Positions 25,851 to 34,107 of a stretch of 64,000 nt of DNA are shown here, piece by piece. Under the pieces are notes generated by a model that was given only the letters and a program-made list of their open reading frames with translations, did no database searches and was not told the DNA's origin. Both the position numbers and the translations under genes were made by a program. Position 1 is the stretch's first letter; each line of letters begins with the position of its first letter. This DNA comes from Achromobacter sp. HZ34 (GTDB lineage Bacteria > Pseudomonadota > Gammaproteobacteria > Burkholderiales > Burkholderiaceae_B), in NCBI RefSeq assembly GCF_002209485.1, contig NZ_NJIX01000004.1, positions 558,001 to 622,000 on the forward strand, written 5' to 3'.

Positions 25851-26042
25851 ATGGAGCACGAAACCTATGACATTGCGTGCCTGGCGGCGATGCTGATCCA
25901 TTTTCTGAAGTCGGTCGGCGTCGATGACGAAGAAGGACTGGAAGTGCTGCGGGCCGCGGAGAATCTGTTGGTTCAGACGCGCAAAAGTGCGTTCAGCGCT
26001 GATGCAGATGAAGCCGTCCGCAATCTGGAGTCCGTCACCTGA
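25851..26042 (+). CDS. small hypothetical protein
   Basis: A 63-residue acidic helical protein that I do not recognise. A good ribosome site (AGGAG, nine bases upstream) and its place between phaC and the tandem Usp gene, on the same strand, support it as real. Residues 10-20 and 30-45 look like two amphipathic helices. A phasin-like or regulatory role in granules is conceivable but unproven. Confidence 0.6.
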   Translation: MEHETYDIACLAAMLIHFLKSVGVDDEEGLEVLRAAENLLVQTRKSAFSADADEAVRNLESVT

Positions 26043-26140
26043 GCTCGCGACCCCGAAAAAGAGGGGACGGCCGGGACGCGGCAATGCGGCCGATTGGCTT
26101 TTTACTCGATGGGATCGAGTTTCCTTGTTGGAGACATACC

Positions 26141-26977
26141 ATGTTTAAGCGTATCGCTGTTCATATCGACAAGGACCCGGCTTGCGCAGGGCGGCTGGCA
26201 ACAGCACTTGCCTTGGCAAAGACACACGAGGCGCAGATTGTCGGAATCTACGTGCAGGATCCGCCCTTCAACTACGGCTATGACGAAGTCGTTGTCTCCG
26301 CCGCTGTGCTCGAAGTGCAGCGAACCCAGATGGCCGAGGAAAGACAAAAATGCACCGAGTATTTCTGCCAGCGTGTCGCCCTCACCGGGCAGAGTAAATC
26401 GTGGGTGGCAGTCCAGGGCGCGCTCGAGGATGAGCTGGCGCTGCATTCTCGATGTAGTGACATACTCATTATGAGCCAGGCGGATCCGCAGACGCATCGA
26501 TCTTCCGTGCAGGGGTATCAACTGGAATCAGTGATTTTGACGGCTGGCCGACCGGTGCTCACCATTCCATTTGCGACCGAGCTGACGCAACCGGTGGACA
26601 AGGTACTTTTGTGCTGGGACCAGGGGCGTGAGTCAGCCCGGGCGATCGCCGATGCGGCGCCTTTCCTGGAACTGGCCAAGGAGATTGTCGTATTGACGGT
26701 CGACAAGCGGGTCGTGCCGGAGGGAGAGGCCCGCAAGACGATGAGCGGCCTCGATGATTATCTGCGTGCACACGGCTATGCGCCGGCCAAGGCGGTATCT
26801 GCGTCCTCCAAGGAGAGCGGCATCGGAAACGCAATCCTCAACACCGCTGCTGACTTCGGCTCCAACCTGATAGTGATGGGTCTTTATGGGCACAGTCGCG
26901 CGCGCGAGTGGGTGCTTGGCGGCGCATCCCGGGAGATGATGTCGGACATGACTATCCCCGTCCTGTTTTCCCATTGA
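26141..26977 (+). CDS. tandem-domain universal stress protein
   Basis: A 278-residue protein of two Usp domains (about 1-145 and 150-278). The second carries the nucleotide loop GLYGHSRAREWVLGGASREMM with G-x2-G-x9-G, while the first lacks a full ATP loop (QADPQTHRSSVQGY). ATG 26141 follows GGAGA by seven bases; the frame from 26084 is too long. The first domain shares ATALALAKTHEAQIVGIYVQDP with the broken gene at 8459-8680, so one duplicate has decayed. It precedes the alcohol dehydrogenase by 33 bases and is probably co-transcribed with it. Confidence 0.83.
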   Translation: MFKRIAVHIDKDPACAGRLATALALAKTHEAQIVGIYVQDPPFNYGYDEVVVSAAVLEVQRTQMAEERQKCTEYFCQRVALTGQSKSWVAVQGALEDELALHSRCSDILIMSQADPQTHRSSVQGYQLESVILTAGRPVLTIPFATELTQPVDKVLLCWDQGRESARAIADAAPFLELAKEIVVLTVDKRVVPEGEARKTMSGLDDYLRAHGYAPAKAVSASSKESGIGNAILNTAADFGSNLIVMGLYGHSRAREWVLGGASREMMSDMTIPVLFSH

Positions 26978-27010
26978 TCTGCATTCAGATGGGGCTCTGG
27001 AGAAATCGGC

Positions 27011-27994
27011 ATGTATGCGATGACGTTACGTGAGTACGGACGCCCCTTGATTTGGGAACAGCGCACCACGCCTGAACCTGGCCCGGGACAGGTTCGAATC
27101 AAGGTGGAGGCGTGCGGGGTTTGCCGTACCGATTTGCATGTCGTGGATGGTGAGCTTCCCAGGGTGCCGTTACCGATCATTCCTGGCCACGAGGTCGTTG
27201 GCATCGTCGAAGCGCTGGGGAGTGGAGCGCAACGGATTGGCGTGGGGGCCCGGGTAGGTGTGTCCTGGCTGGCCCGGACCTGTGGCCGTTGCAGGTACTG
27301 CAGAGACGGTCAGGAAAATCTGTGCGATACGGCGCTCTTCACGGGCTACACGCGACACGGCGGCTATGCTACGCACGTGATCGCTGACGCGGAATATGTC
27401 TTTCCCCTGAGAGACGAAGGGGAGGCAGAGTCTCTCGCTCCGCTTCTGTGCGCGGGCTTGATCGGTTGGCGCTGTCTACGTGCCACGGGAAACGGCGCTC
27501 GAATAGGTCTGTATGGGTTTGGCGCCGCTGCCCATATCCTTGCCCAGGTGTGCCGATGGGAGGGGCGGTCGATATATGCCTTCACTCGCCCTGGGGACAC
27601 GGCGGCCCAGGGCCTGGCCTTGTCATTGGGCGCCGCCTGGGCAGGCGGGAGCGACCGGCGCCCCGCCGAGCCCTTGGATGCGGCCATCCTCTTCGCACCC
27701 GTCGGCGCGCTGGTGCCGGCGGCGTTGCAAACCGTGCGGAAAGGAGGCACCGTCGTCTGCGGCGGAATCCATATGAGCGATATCCCGGCCTTTCCCTACC
27801 GGATGCTTTGGGAAGAGAGGCGGGTGGTCTCTGTTGCGAATCTCACACGCCAGGACGGCAAGGGTTTCCTTGATATCGCCGGGCCGGCGCGAATCCGGAC
27901 GCACACGAAGCGCTACGCACTCCAAGAGGCAAACCAGGCTTTGAGTGATCTGAGGGAGGGACGTCTCGAGGGGGCCGCGGTATTAGTTCCCTAG
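27011..27994 (+). CDS. zinc-dependent alcohol dehydrogenase
   Basis: A 327-residue medium-chain dehydrogenase/reductase. Catalytic zinc ligands appear in CGVCRTDLH and GHEVVG. The structural zinc site has four cysteines in CGRCRYCRDGQENLC. The nucleotide domain has GLYGFGAAAH in place of the usual G-x-G-x2-G. The late motif RKGGTVVCGGIHMSDIPAFPY is like AdhA/AdhP-type enzymes. It probably interconverts alcohols and aldehydes with NAD(P), a typical step for redox balance without oxygen. It follows the tandem Usp by 33 bases and converges on the usp gene ending at 28056. Confidence 0.83.
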   Translation: MYAMTLREYGRPLIWEQRTTPEPGPGQVRIKVEACGVCRTDLHVVDGELPRVPLPIIPGHEVVGIVEALGSGAQRIGVGARVGVSWLARTCGRCRYCRDGQENLCDTALFTGYTRHGGYATHVIADAEYVFPLRDEGEAESLAPLLCAGLIGWRCLRATGNGARIGLYGFGAAAHILAQVCRWEGRSIYAFTRPGDTAAQGLALSLGAAWAGGSDRRPAEPLDAAILFAPVGALVPAALQTVRKGGTVVCGGIHMSDIPAFPYRMLWEERRVVSVANLTRQDGKGFLDIAGPARIRTHTKRYALQEANQALSDLREGRLEGAAVLVP

Positions 27995-28055
27995 CGCGTG
28001 GTGCCAACGGCAAGCCGAAAGCTGGATGAACCCGGGTCGCGGGCCGGGCCCCCAT

Positions 28056-28517
28056 TCAATCGTCCGTTCGAGGCGCTGGACGCACGAGCAGCACGGGTAC
28101 AGGTGAGCCTCGTGCCACCCCTTCGGCTACGCTACCCATGAACAGGCGATCGAGTCCGCGCCGTCCGTGGGTTGCCATGACAATCAAGTCCGCGCCCCAG
28201 CGCTGGGCGCGATCGAGGATGATCTGCGAGATACGGCGGTCATCGCTTTCCTCCAGCAAGAACTCCGAGTCGACATTGGCGCGCTCCAATACTTTATGAG
28301 CATCATTGAGAATTCGGTAGCCGTTTCGTCTCATCGCAGGCAGCACATAGTCAAGGAAGACGCTGGGCCGCTCCAGGCCGCTGGAATACTGAAGCGCATC
28401 GACGACGTGGAAAAGGAGAATGGTGGCGCCACTCAGCGCCTTGATCTGGGAAGCCTCCTGCAAGGCGCACAGGTTTCCTTCGGAACCGTCGACCGGCACG
28501 AGGATTTTTTTATACAT
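28056..28517 (-). CDS. universal stress protein (UspA family)
   Basis: A 153-residue Usp with KKILVPVDGSE as the first strand and the ATP loop MATHGRRGLDRLFMGSVAEGV followed by SPVPVLLVRP. It is of the common soluble UspA type and distinct from the other copies. It lies 18 bases after the CBS-domain gene, so both are read from the FNR-box promoter at 29046-29059. CBS domains bind adenine nucleotides, as does this Usp, which suggests a joint energy-charge response. That link is inference. Confidence 0.86.
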   Translation of the reverse strand: MYKKILVPVDGSEGNLCALQEASQIKALSGATILLFHVVDALQYSSGLERPSVFLDYVLPAMRRNGYRILNDAHKVLERANVDSEFLLEESDDRRISQIILDRAQRWGADLIVMATHGRRGLDRLFMGSVAEGVARGSPVPVLLVRPAPRTDD

Positions 28518-28535
28518 GGGCTTGCTCCATGCGGT

Positions 28536-28991
28536 TTAGCGCGTTTCGGACAGGAGCGCGCGCAGCATGTCGCGTCGGCTGACGATCCCGACGAGTTTGC
28601 CATTTTTGGTAATGGGTACTCGCTTTATCCGGTGCTTGTCGAGGACATCGGCCACCTCCGCGATCGTGGCCGTCTCCTCCAGCGTGATGGCAGGCGCGCT
28701 CATGATCGTAGCGGCGGTGTGTTCACTTAACTGCAGGCTGCGTAGAAATTCTGCGTTGAGATCTGCGCCCTCGGCGATTTGCGCCAGCCAATGATCCAGG
28801 CGGGCTTGATGCGCACTTCCCTGGTGGTGAACGATGTCGCCTTCGCTCACTATCCCGATAACGACATCATCGGGACTTGTGACAATCACCGCGCTTATCT
28901 GCCGGTCGACCATCAACTGCATGATGCTGGCGACGGACGCATGAATGGAAACAGCGATCGGCTGTGTGGTCATTATGTCGCGAGCTAGCAT
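28536..28991 (-). CDS. CBS-domain pair protein
   Basis: A 151-residue protein with two CBS motifs: residues 6-60 (DIMTTQPIAVSIHASVASIMQLM...GIVSEGDI) and about 95-148 (IMSAPAITLEETATIAEVADVL...GIVSRRDMLRAL). Such Bateman modules bind AMP, ATP or SAM and, as free-standing proteins, sense energy state. There is no fused enzyme domain. It is the first gene after the FNR box at 29046; a -10-like TACGCT at 29019-29024 places that box at about -40. The usp gene at 28056 follows in the same transcript. Confidence 0.87.
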   Translation of the reverse strand: MLARDIMTTQPIAVSIHASVASIMQLMVDRQISAVIVTSPDDVVIGIVSEGDIVHHQGSAHQARLDHWLAQIAEGADLNAEFLRSLQLSEHTAATIMSAPAITLEETATIAEVADVLDKHRIKRVPITKNGKLVGIVSRRDMLRALLSETR

Positions 28992-29045
28992 CGTGCTTCT
29001 CCCGGATCAGGTAGATGCAGCGTAGCTCACGGGGAATAGCGGGAG

Positions 29046-29059
29046 TTGATCTCGATCAA
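29046..29059 (-). promoter_or_regulatory. FNR/ANR box upstream of CBS-usp operon
   Basis: TTGAT-CTCG-ATCAA is a perfect consensus site, 61 bases (centre) before the CBS gene start, with a -10-like hexamer at class II distance. Confidence 0.85.
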
Positions 29060-29161
29060 TCGAAAGGCAGGCGTGGCAGAATCTGCCCAGTCTGGGAAGT
29101 CACCTGGTGGGGGCTTGGATTGGGAAGCCCTCTAAGTGTTTGAATTTTTGAAAGATTTTTA

Positions 29162-29246
29162 TGGTGCCCGGGGCCGGAATCGAACCGGCACGCCTTGCGG
29201 CGGGGGATTTTGAGTCCCCTGCGTCTACCAATTTCACCACCCGGGC
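29162..29246 (-). tRNA. tRNA-Leu(CAA)
   Basis: An 85-base tRNA with encoded CCA. Acceptor GCCCGGG pairs with CCCGGGC. The anticodon stem is GGGGA/TCCCC with loop CTCAAAA, anticodon CAA. The long variable arm typical of tRNA-Leu and the GGTTCGATTCC T-arm are present. It lies between the CBS operon and the GNAT gene and marks the right edge of the FNR island. Confidence 0.96.
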
Positions 29247-29364
29247 GGATCGTGCGCGGTGGCCCCTGATGGGGTACGCGTTGGTGCAGAGGGCGCAATT
29301 ATAACGGGTTTGCAGAAATTTGCCTGGCGCCGTTCCAGCACCCCCCGGCAACGTGCCTCGCCGC

Positions 29365-29934
29365 TTACTCCAGCTCGATCACATAAAACTTCGTATCCAC
29401 CACCATCCGCGGAAAGCTGGCCGGTAACGCGTCCGCCGTTACCTCGGTGAACCCGTGCTTCTCGTAGAATCGGTGCGCCGCCAGGAACTTGGCAGTGGTG
29501 CCCAGGTAGATGCGCTGCAACCCGCGCTGGCGACTCGCGGCCAGCAACGCTTCCAGCAGCCGGGCGGCCACGCCCAGATCCCGGCCGCGATAGGGCGCCG
29601 CGACGAACATCTTGCGCAAGGCAGCCTGGCTATCCCCGATATCCTTCAGCGCGATGGTGCCCACGACCAGGCCCTCGGCGGTGGGAGACCCTTCCTCACC
29701 CGTCACCGCCACCCAGAAATCACCCTTGCCAGTCTGGTAAAACGCCTCGATCGTGGCCAGATCGGGCTGATCCTCCGCCGTGATCGGAATACCGAATTCT
29801 TCACGCTGGATCGGCAGGATCGTATCGATCACCCCTTGCTTGTCGGCGGGCCGGTAACGGCGGACATCGAATTTCACATCGCTGCTCAAGTCATTTCCTC
29901 GGTCGTATGGGCGATACCGCCGGTTGGGTATCAT
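29365..29934 (-). CDS. GNAT-family N-acetyltransferase
   Basis: A 189-residue GNAT protein. It has motif A with ALRKMFVAAPYRGRDLGVAARLLE (acetyl-CoA loop R-x-RDLG-x-A) and motif B with YLGTTAKFLAAHRFYEKHGF. The substrate is unknown. The start is uncertain: ATG 29934 follows AGGGGG closely, while TTG 29889 follows GAGGA and would give a protein beginning right before the domain. It is divergent from htpG, whose start lies 134 bases away, and has no obvious operon partner. Confidence 0.82.
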   Translation of the reverse strand: MIPNRRYRPYDRGNDLSSDVKFDVRRYRPADKQGVIDTILPIQREEFGIPITAEDQPDLATIEAFYQTGKGDFWVAVTGEEGSPTAEGLVVGTIALKDIGDSQAALRKMFVAAPYRGRDLGVAARLLEALLAASRQRGLQRIYLGTTAKFLAAHRFYEKHGFTEVTADALPASFPRMVVDTKFYVIELE

Positions 29935-30068
29935 AGCCCCCTTGAAATTTCGCTCATCAACCCTATCCTTGACGGCTGGCAGCCATCACCACCCGCCGGC
30001 CGTCCCCGGCAGATGCAACGCGCTTTTGCATTTTTCCCATTTCCTCAGACCTTGAAGATTTCGACATC

Positions 30069-31979
30069 ATGAACGAAACCGTCTCCTCTACCCCGTCAGA
30101 AACCCTGGGCTTCCAGGCCGAGGTGAAGCAGCTGCTGCACCTCATGATCCACTCGCTCTACAGCAACAAGGAAATCTTCCTGCGCGAGCTGGTGTCGAAC
30201 GCCTCGGACGCCTGCGACAAGCTGCGCTTCGAAGCCATCGATAACGCCGCGCTGCTGGAAGGCGACGGCGAAGCAGCCATCAATGTGGACTACGACAAGG
30301 CCGCCCGCACGATCACGATCTCCGACAACGGGATCGGCCTGACCCGCGACGAAGCGGTGGCCAACCTGGGCACCATCGCCCGGTCCGGCACCAAGGAATT
30401 CTTCTCCAAGCTCACCGGCGACAAGCAGAAAGACGCCCAGCTGATCGGCCAGTTCGGCGTCGGTTTCTATTCCTCCTTCATCGTCGCCGACAAGGTCACG
30501 GTGATAACCCGCCGCGCCGGTACGCCCGCCCAGGACGCCGTGCGCTGGGAATCGGACGGCCAGGGCGAGTTCACCATCGCCGCCACTGAAAAAGCCACAC
30601 GCGGCACCGACGTCATCCTGCACCTGCGCGAAGACGAAGACGAACTGCTCAGCGGCTGGAAGCTGCGCGAGATTCTGCGCCGTTACTCGGACCACATTTC
30701 CCTGCCCATCCGCATGGTCAAGGAAGAATGGGACGCCGAGAAAGGCGAGCAGGTGCGCAAGGACGAGCTGGAAACCGTCAACCAGGCCAACGCGCTGTGG
30801 ACGCGCTCCAAGGGCGACATCACCGACGAGCAGTACAAGGAGTTCTACAAGCACGTCGCCCACGATTACGATGATCCGCTGGCCTGGTCGCACAACCGCG
30901 TCGAAGGCCGCAGCGAATACACGCAACTGCTGTACGTCCCCAAGCACGCTCCCATGGACATGTGGGACCGCGACGGCCGCCGCGGCGTGAAGCTATACGT
31001 GAAGCGCGTGTTCATCATGGACGACGCCGAACAGCTGCTGCCGTCCTACCTGCGCTTCGTGCGTGGCGTGATCGACTCGGCCGACCTGCCGCTGAACGTC
31101 TCGCGCGAAATCCTGCAGGAAAGCCGTGACGTGCGCGCCATCCGCGAAGGCTCGGCCAAGCGCATCCTGTCGCTGCTGGAAGACATGGCGGAAAACCGCA
31201 AGGAAGACTACGTCACGTTCTGGACCGAATTCGGCCAGGTGCTGAAGGAAGGCACGGGCGAAGACCAGTCCAACCTGGAACGCATCGCCAAGCTGCTGCG
31301 CTTCGCGTCGACGAATTCCGGCGACGACACGCAGTCGGTGTCGCTGGCCGATTACGTGGCGCGCATGAAGGAAGGCCAGGACAAGATCTACTACGTCACC
31401 GGCGAAAGCTACGCCGCCGCCAGCAACAGCCCGCATCTGGAAATCTTCCGCAAAAAGGGCATCGAAGTGCTGCTGTTGTGGGAGCGCGTGGACGAATGGA
31501 TGCTGTCCTACCTGCGCGAATTCGAAGGCAAGTCCCTGGTGTCGGTGGCCAAGGGCGGCCTGGACCTGGACGCGTTGGCGGACGAGGAAGAAAAGAAGCG
31601 CCAGGCTGACGTGCAGGAAGAATTCAAGCCGCTGGTCGAGCGCCTGAAGACTGCCCTGGGCGACAAGGTGGCGGACGTGCGCGTGACGCTGCGCCTGGTC
31701 GACTCGCCGGCCTGCATCGTGGTCGGGCAGAACGACTTGAGCCCCAACCTGCTGCGTATGCTCAAGGCCGCGGGACAGCAGGCGCCCGACACCAAGCCGA
31801 CGCTGGAAATCAACCCGGAACACGCGCTGGTCCAACGCATCCGCGACGCGGGCGACAGCGACTTCGGGCAGTGGGCCAATCTGCTGCTGGACCAGGCCAT
31901 GCTGGCCGAGGGGGGCCAATTGGCCGATCCGGCAGGCTTCGTCAAGCGCCTGAATGCGCTGTTGCTGAAGGCGGTTTGA
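30069..31979 (+). CDS. htpG: chaperone HtpG (Hsp90)
   Basis: A 636-residue bacterial Hsp90, the usual length. The ATPase N-domain has [29 protein letters not shown] and the lid motif GQFGVGFYS. The middle domain has the catalytic-loop Arg in [13 protein letters not shown], and the C-terminal dimerisation domain follows. It is a cytoplasmic ATP-dependent chaperone. ATG 30069 lies in the usual family position. A strong bidirectional terminator follows at 32056-32092. No sigma-32-type promoter was identified with confidence. Confidence 0.97.
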   Translation: MNETVSSTPSETLGFQAEVKQLLHLMIHSLYSNKEIFLRELVSNASDACDKLRFEAIDNAALLEGDGEAAINVDYDKAARTITISDNGIGLTRDEAVANLGTIARSGTKEFFSKLTGDKQKDAQLIGQFGVGFYSSFIVADKVTVITRRAGTPAQDAVRWESDGQGEFTIAATEKATRGTDVILHLREDEDELLSGWKLREILRRYSDHISLPIRMVKEEWDAEKGEQVRKDELETVNQANALWTRSKGDITDEQYKEFYKHVAHDYDDPLAWSHNRVEGRSEYTQLLYVPKHAPMDMWDRDGRRGVKLYVKRVFIMDDAEQLLPSYLRFVRGVIDSADLPLNVSREILQESRDVRAIREGSAKRILSLLEDMAENRKEDYVTFWTEFGQVLKEGTGEDQSNLERIAKLLRFASTNSGDDTQSVSLADYVARMKEGQDKIYYVTGESYAAASNSPHLEIFRKKGIEVLLLWERVDEWMLSYLREFEGKSLVSVAKGGLDLDALADEEEKKRQADVQEEFKPLVERLKTALGDKVADVRVTLRLVDSPACIVVGQNDLSPNLLRMLKAAGQQAPDTKPTLEINPEHALVQRIRDAGDSDFGQWANLLLDQAMLAEGGQLADPAGFVKRLNALLLKAV

Positions 31980-32055
31980 TGTCCGCTTGATGATAAAGCC
32001 GACGCTGAAGCTGAAGCCACCTCGCCGCATGCGATGAGGCGGTTCCAGCAAGCTG

Positions 32056-32092
32056 AAAGGGCCAGGTTTCCATTGTGGAAACCTGGCCCTTT
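32056..32092. terminator. bidirectional terminator between htpG and ampD
   Basis: A perfect 16-bp stem (32056-32071 with 32077-32092) encloses a five-base loop ATTGT. It is flanked by A-rich and T-rich bases within the arms (AAAGGG...CCCTTT), so it can end both htpG and the convergent ampD transcript. Confidence 0.88.
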
Positions 32093-32140
32093 CGTTTGCG
32101 CGTCAGGCTTGGGCGCCAAAGTCCACCCTGGGGCTGCCTT

Positions 32141-32719
32141 TCAACCGGGCGGCAGGGTCCTGCGCAGGAAGCCGCAAGTCGCGCCGAAGCGCGGCCAGTC
32201 GAAGGCGGGGCCGGGATCGGTCTTGCGGCCCGGCGCGATATGTTCATGGCCCCAGGCATGGGTCAAGGGATAGCGCGCCTTCAGCGCCGACGTCAGCCGG
32301 GCCAGTGTGGCGTATTGTTCATCGGTGTAGGGCAGCACATCCGTGCCTTCCAGTTCGACGCCAAGGGAAAAATCATTGCATCCCTCGCGTTCGTACAGCC
32401 GCGACACGCCTGCATGCCAGGCGCGCTTGTCGGTGGCAACGAACTGTTGAACGAGACCGTCGCGGCGGATGAAGAAATGCGCGGCCACATGCAAGCCGCG
32501 CAGGCGCTCGAACCAGGCGTCCGCCGCGTAATCCAGCCGATTGCAGAACAGGCCTTCCACATGCGGGCCGCCGAATTCACCCGGCGGCAGGCTGATGTTG
32601 TGGATGACCAGCAGGCTGACGGCCGTCCCCGGCGGACGCTCATTGAAATTAGGCGAGGGCGTCAGTGTCACGCCGCGCCCGGGTTTTAGCCACCCATGTC
32701 GGTCCAATTGCAAAGCCAT
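32141..32719 (-). CDS. ampD: 1,6-anhydro-N-acetylmuramyl-L-alanine amidase AmpD
   Basis: A 192-residue zinc amidase of the AmpD type. Zinc ligands are His40 (LLVIHNIS), His158 (GHEHIAPGRKTDPG) and Asp168; Glu122 (VELEG) and Lys166 are the catalytic pair, all in the E. coli AmpD order. It cleaves anhydro-muropeptides in the cytoplasm during cell-wall recycling and so affects AmpR/AmpC-type induction. The start at 32719 begins with MALQLDRHGWL, close to the family norm. It converges on htpG across the terminator at 32056. Confidence 0.95.
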   Translation of the reverse strand: MALQLDRHGWLKPGRGVTLTPSPNFNERPPGTAVSLLVIHNISLPPGEFGGPHVEGLFCNRLDYAADAWFERLRGLHVAAHFFIRRDGLVQQFVATDKRAWHAGVSRLYEREGCNDFSLGVELEGTDVLPYTDEQYATLARLTSALKARYPLTHAWGHEHIAPGRKTDPGPAFDWPRFGATCGFLRRTLPPG

Positions 32720-32817
32720 GTGATCTCCCAGTGTTAGCTTTATTACACGCGTGCCGCTCGAGCGGCACGCGGAGCCAGGAGAGGTCTGCTATTGCGGTGG
32801 TCCCGCCTGAGCATGGC

Positions 32818-33156
32818 TCAGGTTGTCGAGGCCGTGCCCAGTCGGGCATGTTCCTGCCCGCAATACGTTTCTCCCGCGCTGAGTACCGCTTCGGAACGCG
32901 GCAGGTGGATGCCGCAGTGCGCACAGCGCACCATCTGCTCCGCCTGTTGCACGGCGGCCGGCCGCGTCGGGCGGCCATTATTGGCGCCGGCCTTGGTGCC
33001 GTTGCCGGCATTGCCCGCGTTGCCGCGGCCAGCCTGTTGCTGCCCGGCCTGCTCACGTGCCTGCTGTTGCGCGCTGCGCGCACCGGCGCGTGCGGCGATG
33101 CGCGCAACCGTCAGGATAACCAGTCCGATGACGAACCAGAAAATCAGCTTACCCAC
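32818..33156 (-). CDS. PP0621-family protein
   Basis: A 112-residue protein with one N-terminal membrane helix (IFWFVIGLVILTVARIAA), a long Gln/Asn/Gly-rich linker and a C-terminal double-cysteine motif: CAHCGIHLPRSEA followed by YCGQEH. This matches the PP0621 family of unknown function, whose Cys-rich end may bind zinc. It follows the cytochrome-assembly-like gene by one base, so they are co-transcribed. The poly-Gln/Gly linker is low complexity. Confidence 0.78.
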   Translation of the reverse strand: MGKLIFWFVIGLVILTVARIAARAGARSAQQQAREQAGQQQAGRGNAGNAGNGTKAGANNGRPTRPAAVQQAEQMVRCAHCGIHLPRSEAVLSAGETYCGQEHARLGTASTT

Positions 33157-33157
33157 T

Positions 33158-34000
33158 TCAACCTCGATGCAAAATCACTTCCAGTACGAACCGGCTGCCG
33201 GTGTAGGCCAGGATCAGCAGGGCAAAACCGGCCAGGGTCCAGCGCAAGGCCACGCGGCCACGCCAGCCTTTCAGGTAACGGCCCAGCAGCAGCACCCCGA
33301 ACGTCAGCCAGGACAGCAGCGTGAAGACCGTTTTGTGATCGAAGGGTAGCGGCTTTCCGGTAAGTTCGTATGACGCGATGGCGCCGGTGCAGACCGTCAG
33401 GGTGAGGACGACGAAGCCTACCGAAATCAGGCGGAACAACAGGTATTCCTGCATCAGCAGCGGCGGTTGCACGTCCAGGACGCGGCCGACGATGCTGGCC
33501 TGACCGGCGGCGCGGGGCGGGCGGTGCAGGTGGCGGTCCAGCAAGGCCATCAGGCCGGCATGCAGGGCGGCCACGGTCATCAGGCCGTAAGCCGCCAGGG
33601 CGATCATCAGATGGGTGCGCAGCCAGGGATTGTGCGCGTGCGGCACCACCTGGCCCTGGGGAAACAGCGCGGCCAGGGCGGTGGTCAGCGTGGCGGCGGG
33701 CAACAGCAGCAGTTGCAGGCCGTCGATCCGCACCAGCAGGCTTTCCAGCCAGAAGATCAGCATGCCCAGCCACACGGCGGCGGACAGCGCCAGCGCCCAG
33801 CCGACGAACAGCGCTTCGCCGCCAAGGATGCTCTGGTACAGGCCGATGCCCTGTAAAAGCAGGGCTCCCAGCAGGCACAATCGGTTGGTCCGGCCCGCCT
33901 GTTGGACCTCCTGGGTCCTGCTCAGCCGGCGCCACAGCGACCCGGCCAGCACCGCGTAAGCGACGGCGGCGGCCGCGTGAAATACAATGCCTGTTGACAT
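33158..34000 (-). CDS. ypjD: CcsA/YpjD-like inner-membrane cytochrome-assembly family protein
   Basis: A 280-residue polytopic membrane protein with about eight hydrophobic helices. The family signature WL-x-T-x2-MI-x-L-x-YGLM is seen in AHNPWLRTHLMIALAAYG, and a late YLLFRLISVGFVVLTLTV helix follows. Like E. coli ypjD it lies beside ffh, divergently, which supports the assignment. True CcsA proteins handle heme for cytochrome c; YpjD members lack a proven role. ATG 34000 gives the normal length; the longer frame to 34072 adds a charged leader. Confidence 0.83.
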   Translation of the reverse strand: MSTGIVFHAAAAVAYAVLAGSLWRRLSRTQEVQQAGRTNRLCLLGALLLQGIGLYQSILGGEALFVGWALALSAAVWLGMLIFWLESLLVRIDGLQLLLLPAATLTTALAALFPQGQVVPHAHNPWLRTHLMIALAAYGLMTVAALHAGLMALLDRHLHRPPRAAGQASIVGRVLDVQPPLLMQEYLLFRLISVGFVVLTLTVCTGAIASYELTGKPLPFDHKTVFTLLSWLTFGVLLLGRYLKGWRGRVALRWTLAGFALLILAYTGSRFVLEVILHRG

Positions 34001-34107
34001 AGAACCCGTATCTTCGATGTGGCCCGGGCGCGACTGACGCTCCATGGCGCGATACCGCGCCTTCCTGGCCACGAGTTAGCCGACTAGTTTAAGCGGAAAC
34101 GCATCTC

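Noticed and set aside
26974-26987. TTGAT-CTGC-ATTCA, a possible ninth FNR box before the alcohol dehydrogenase
   Set aside because: The second half-site has two mismatches, and the first overlaps the stop codon of the Usp gene. It does not reach the quality of the other eight.
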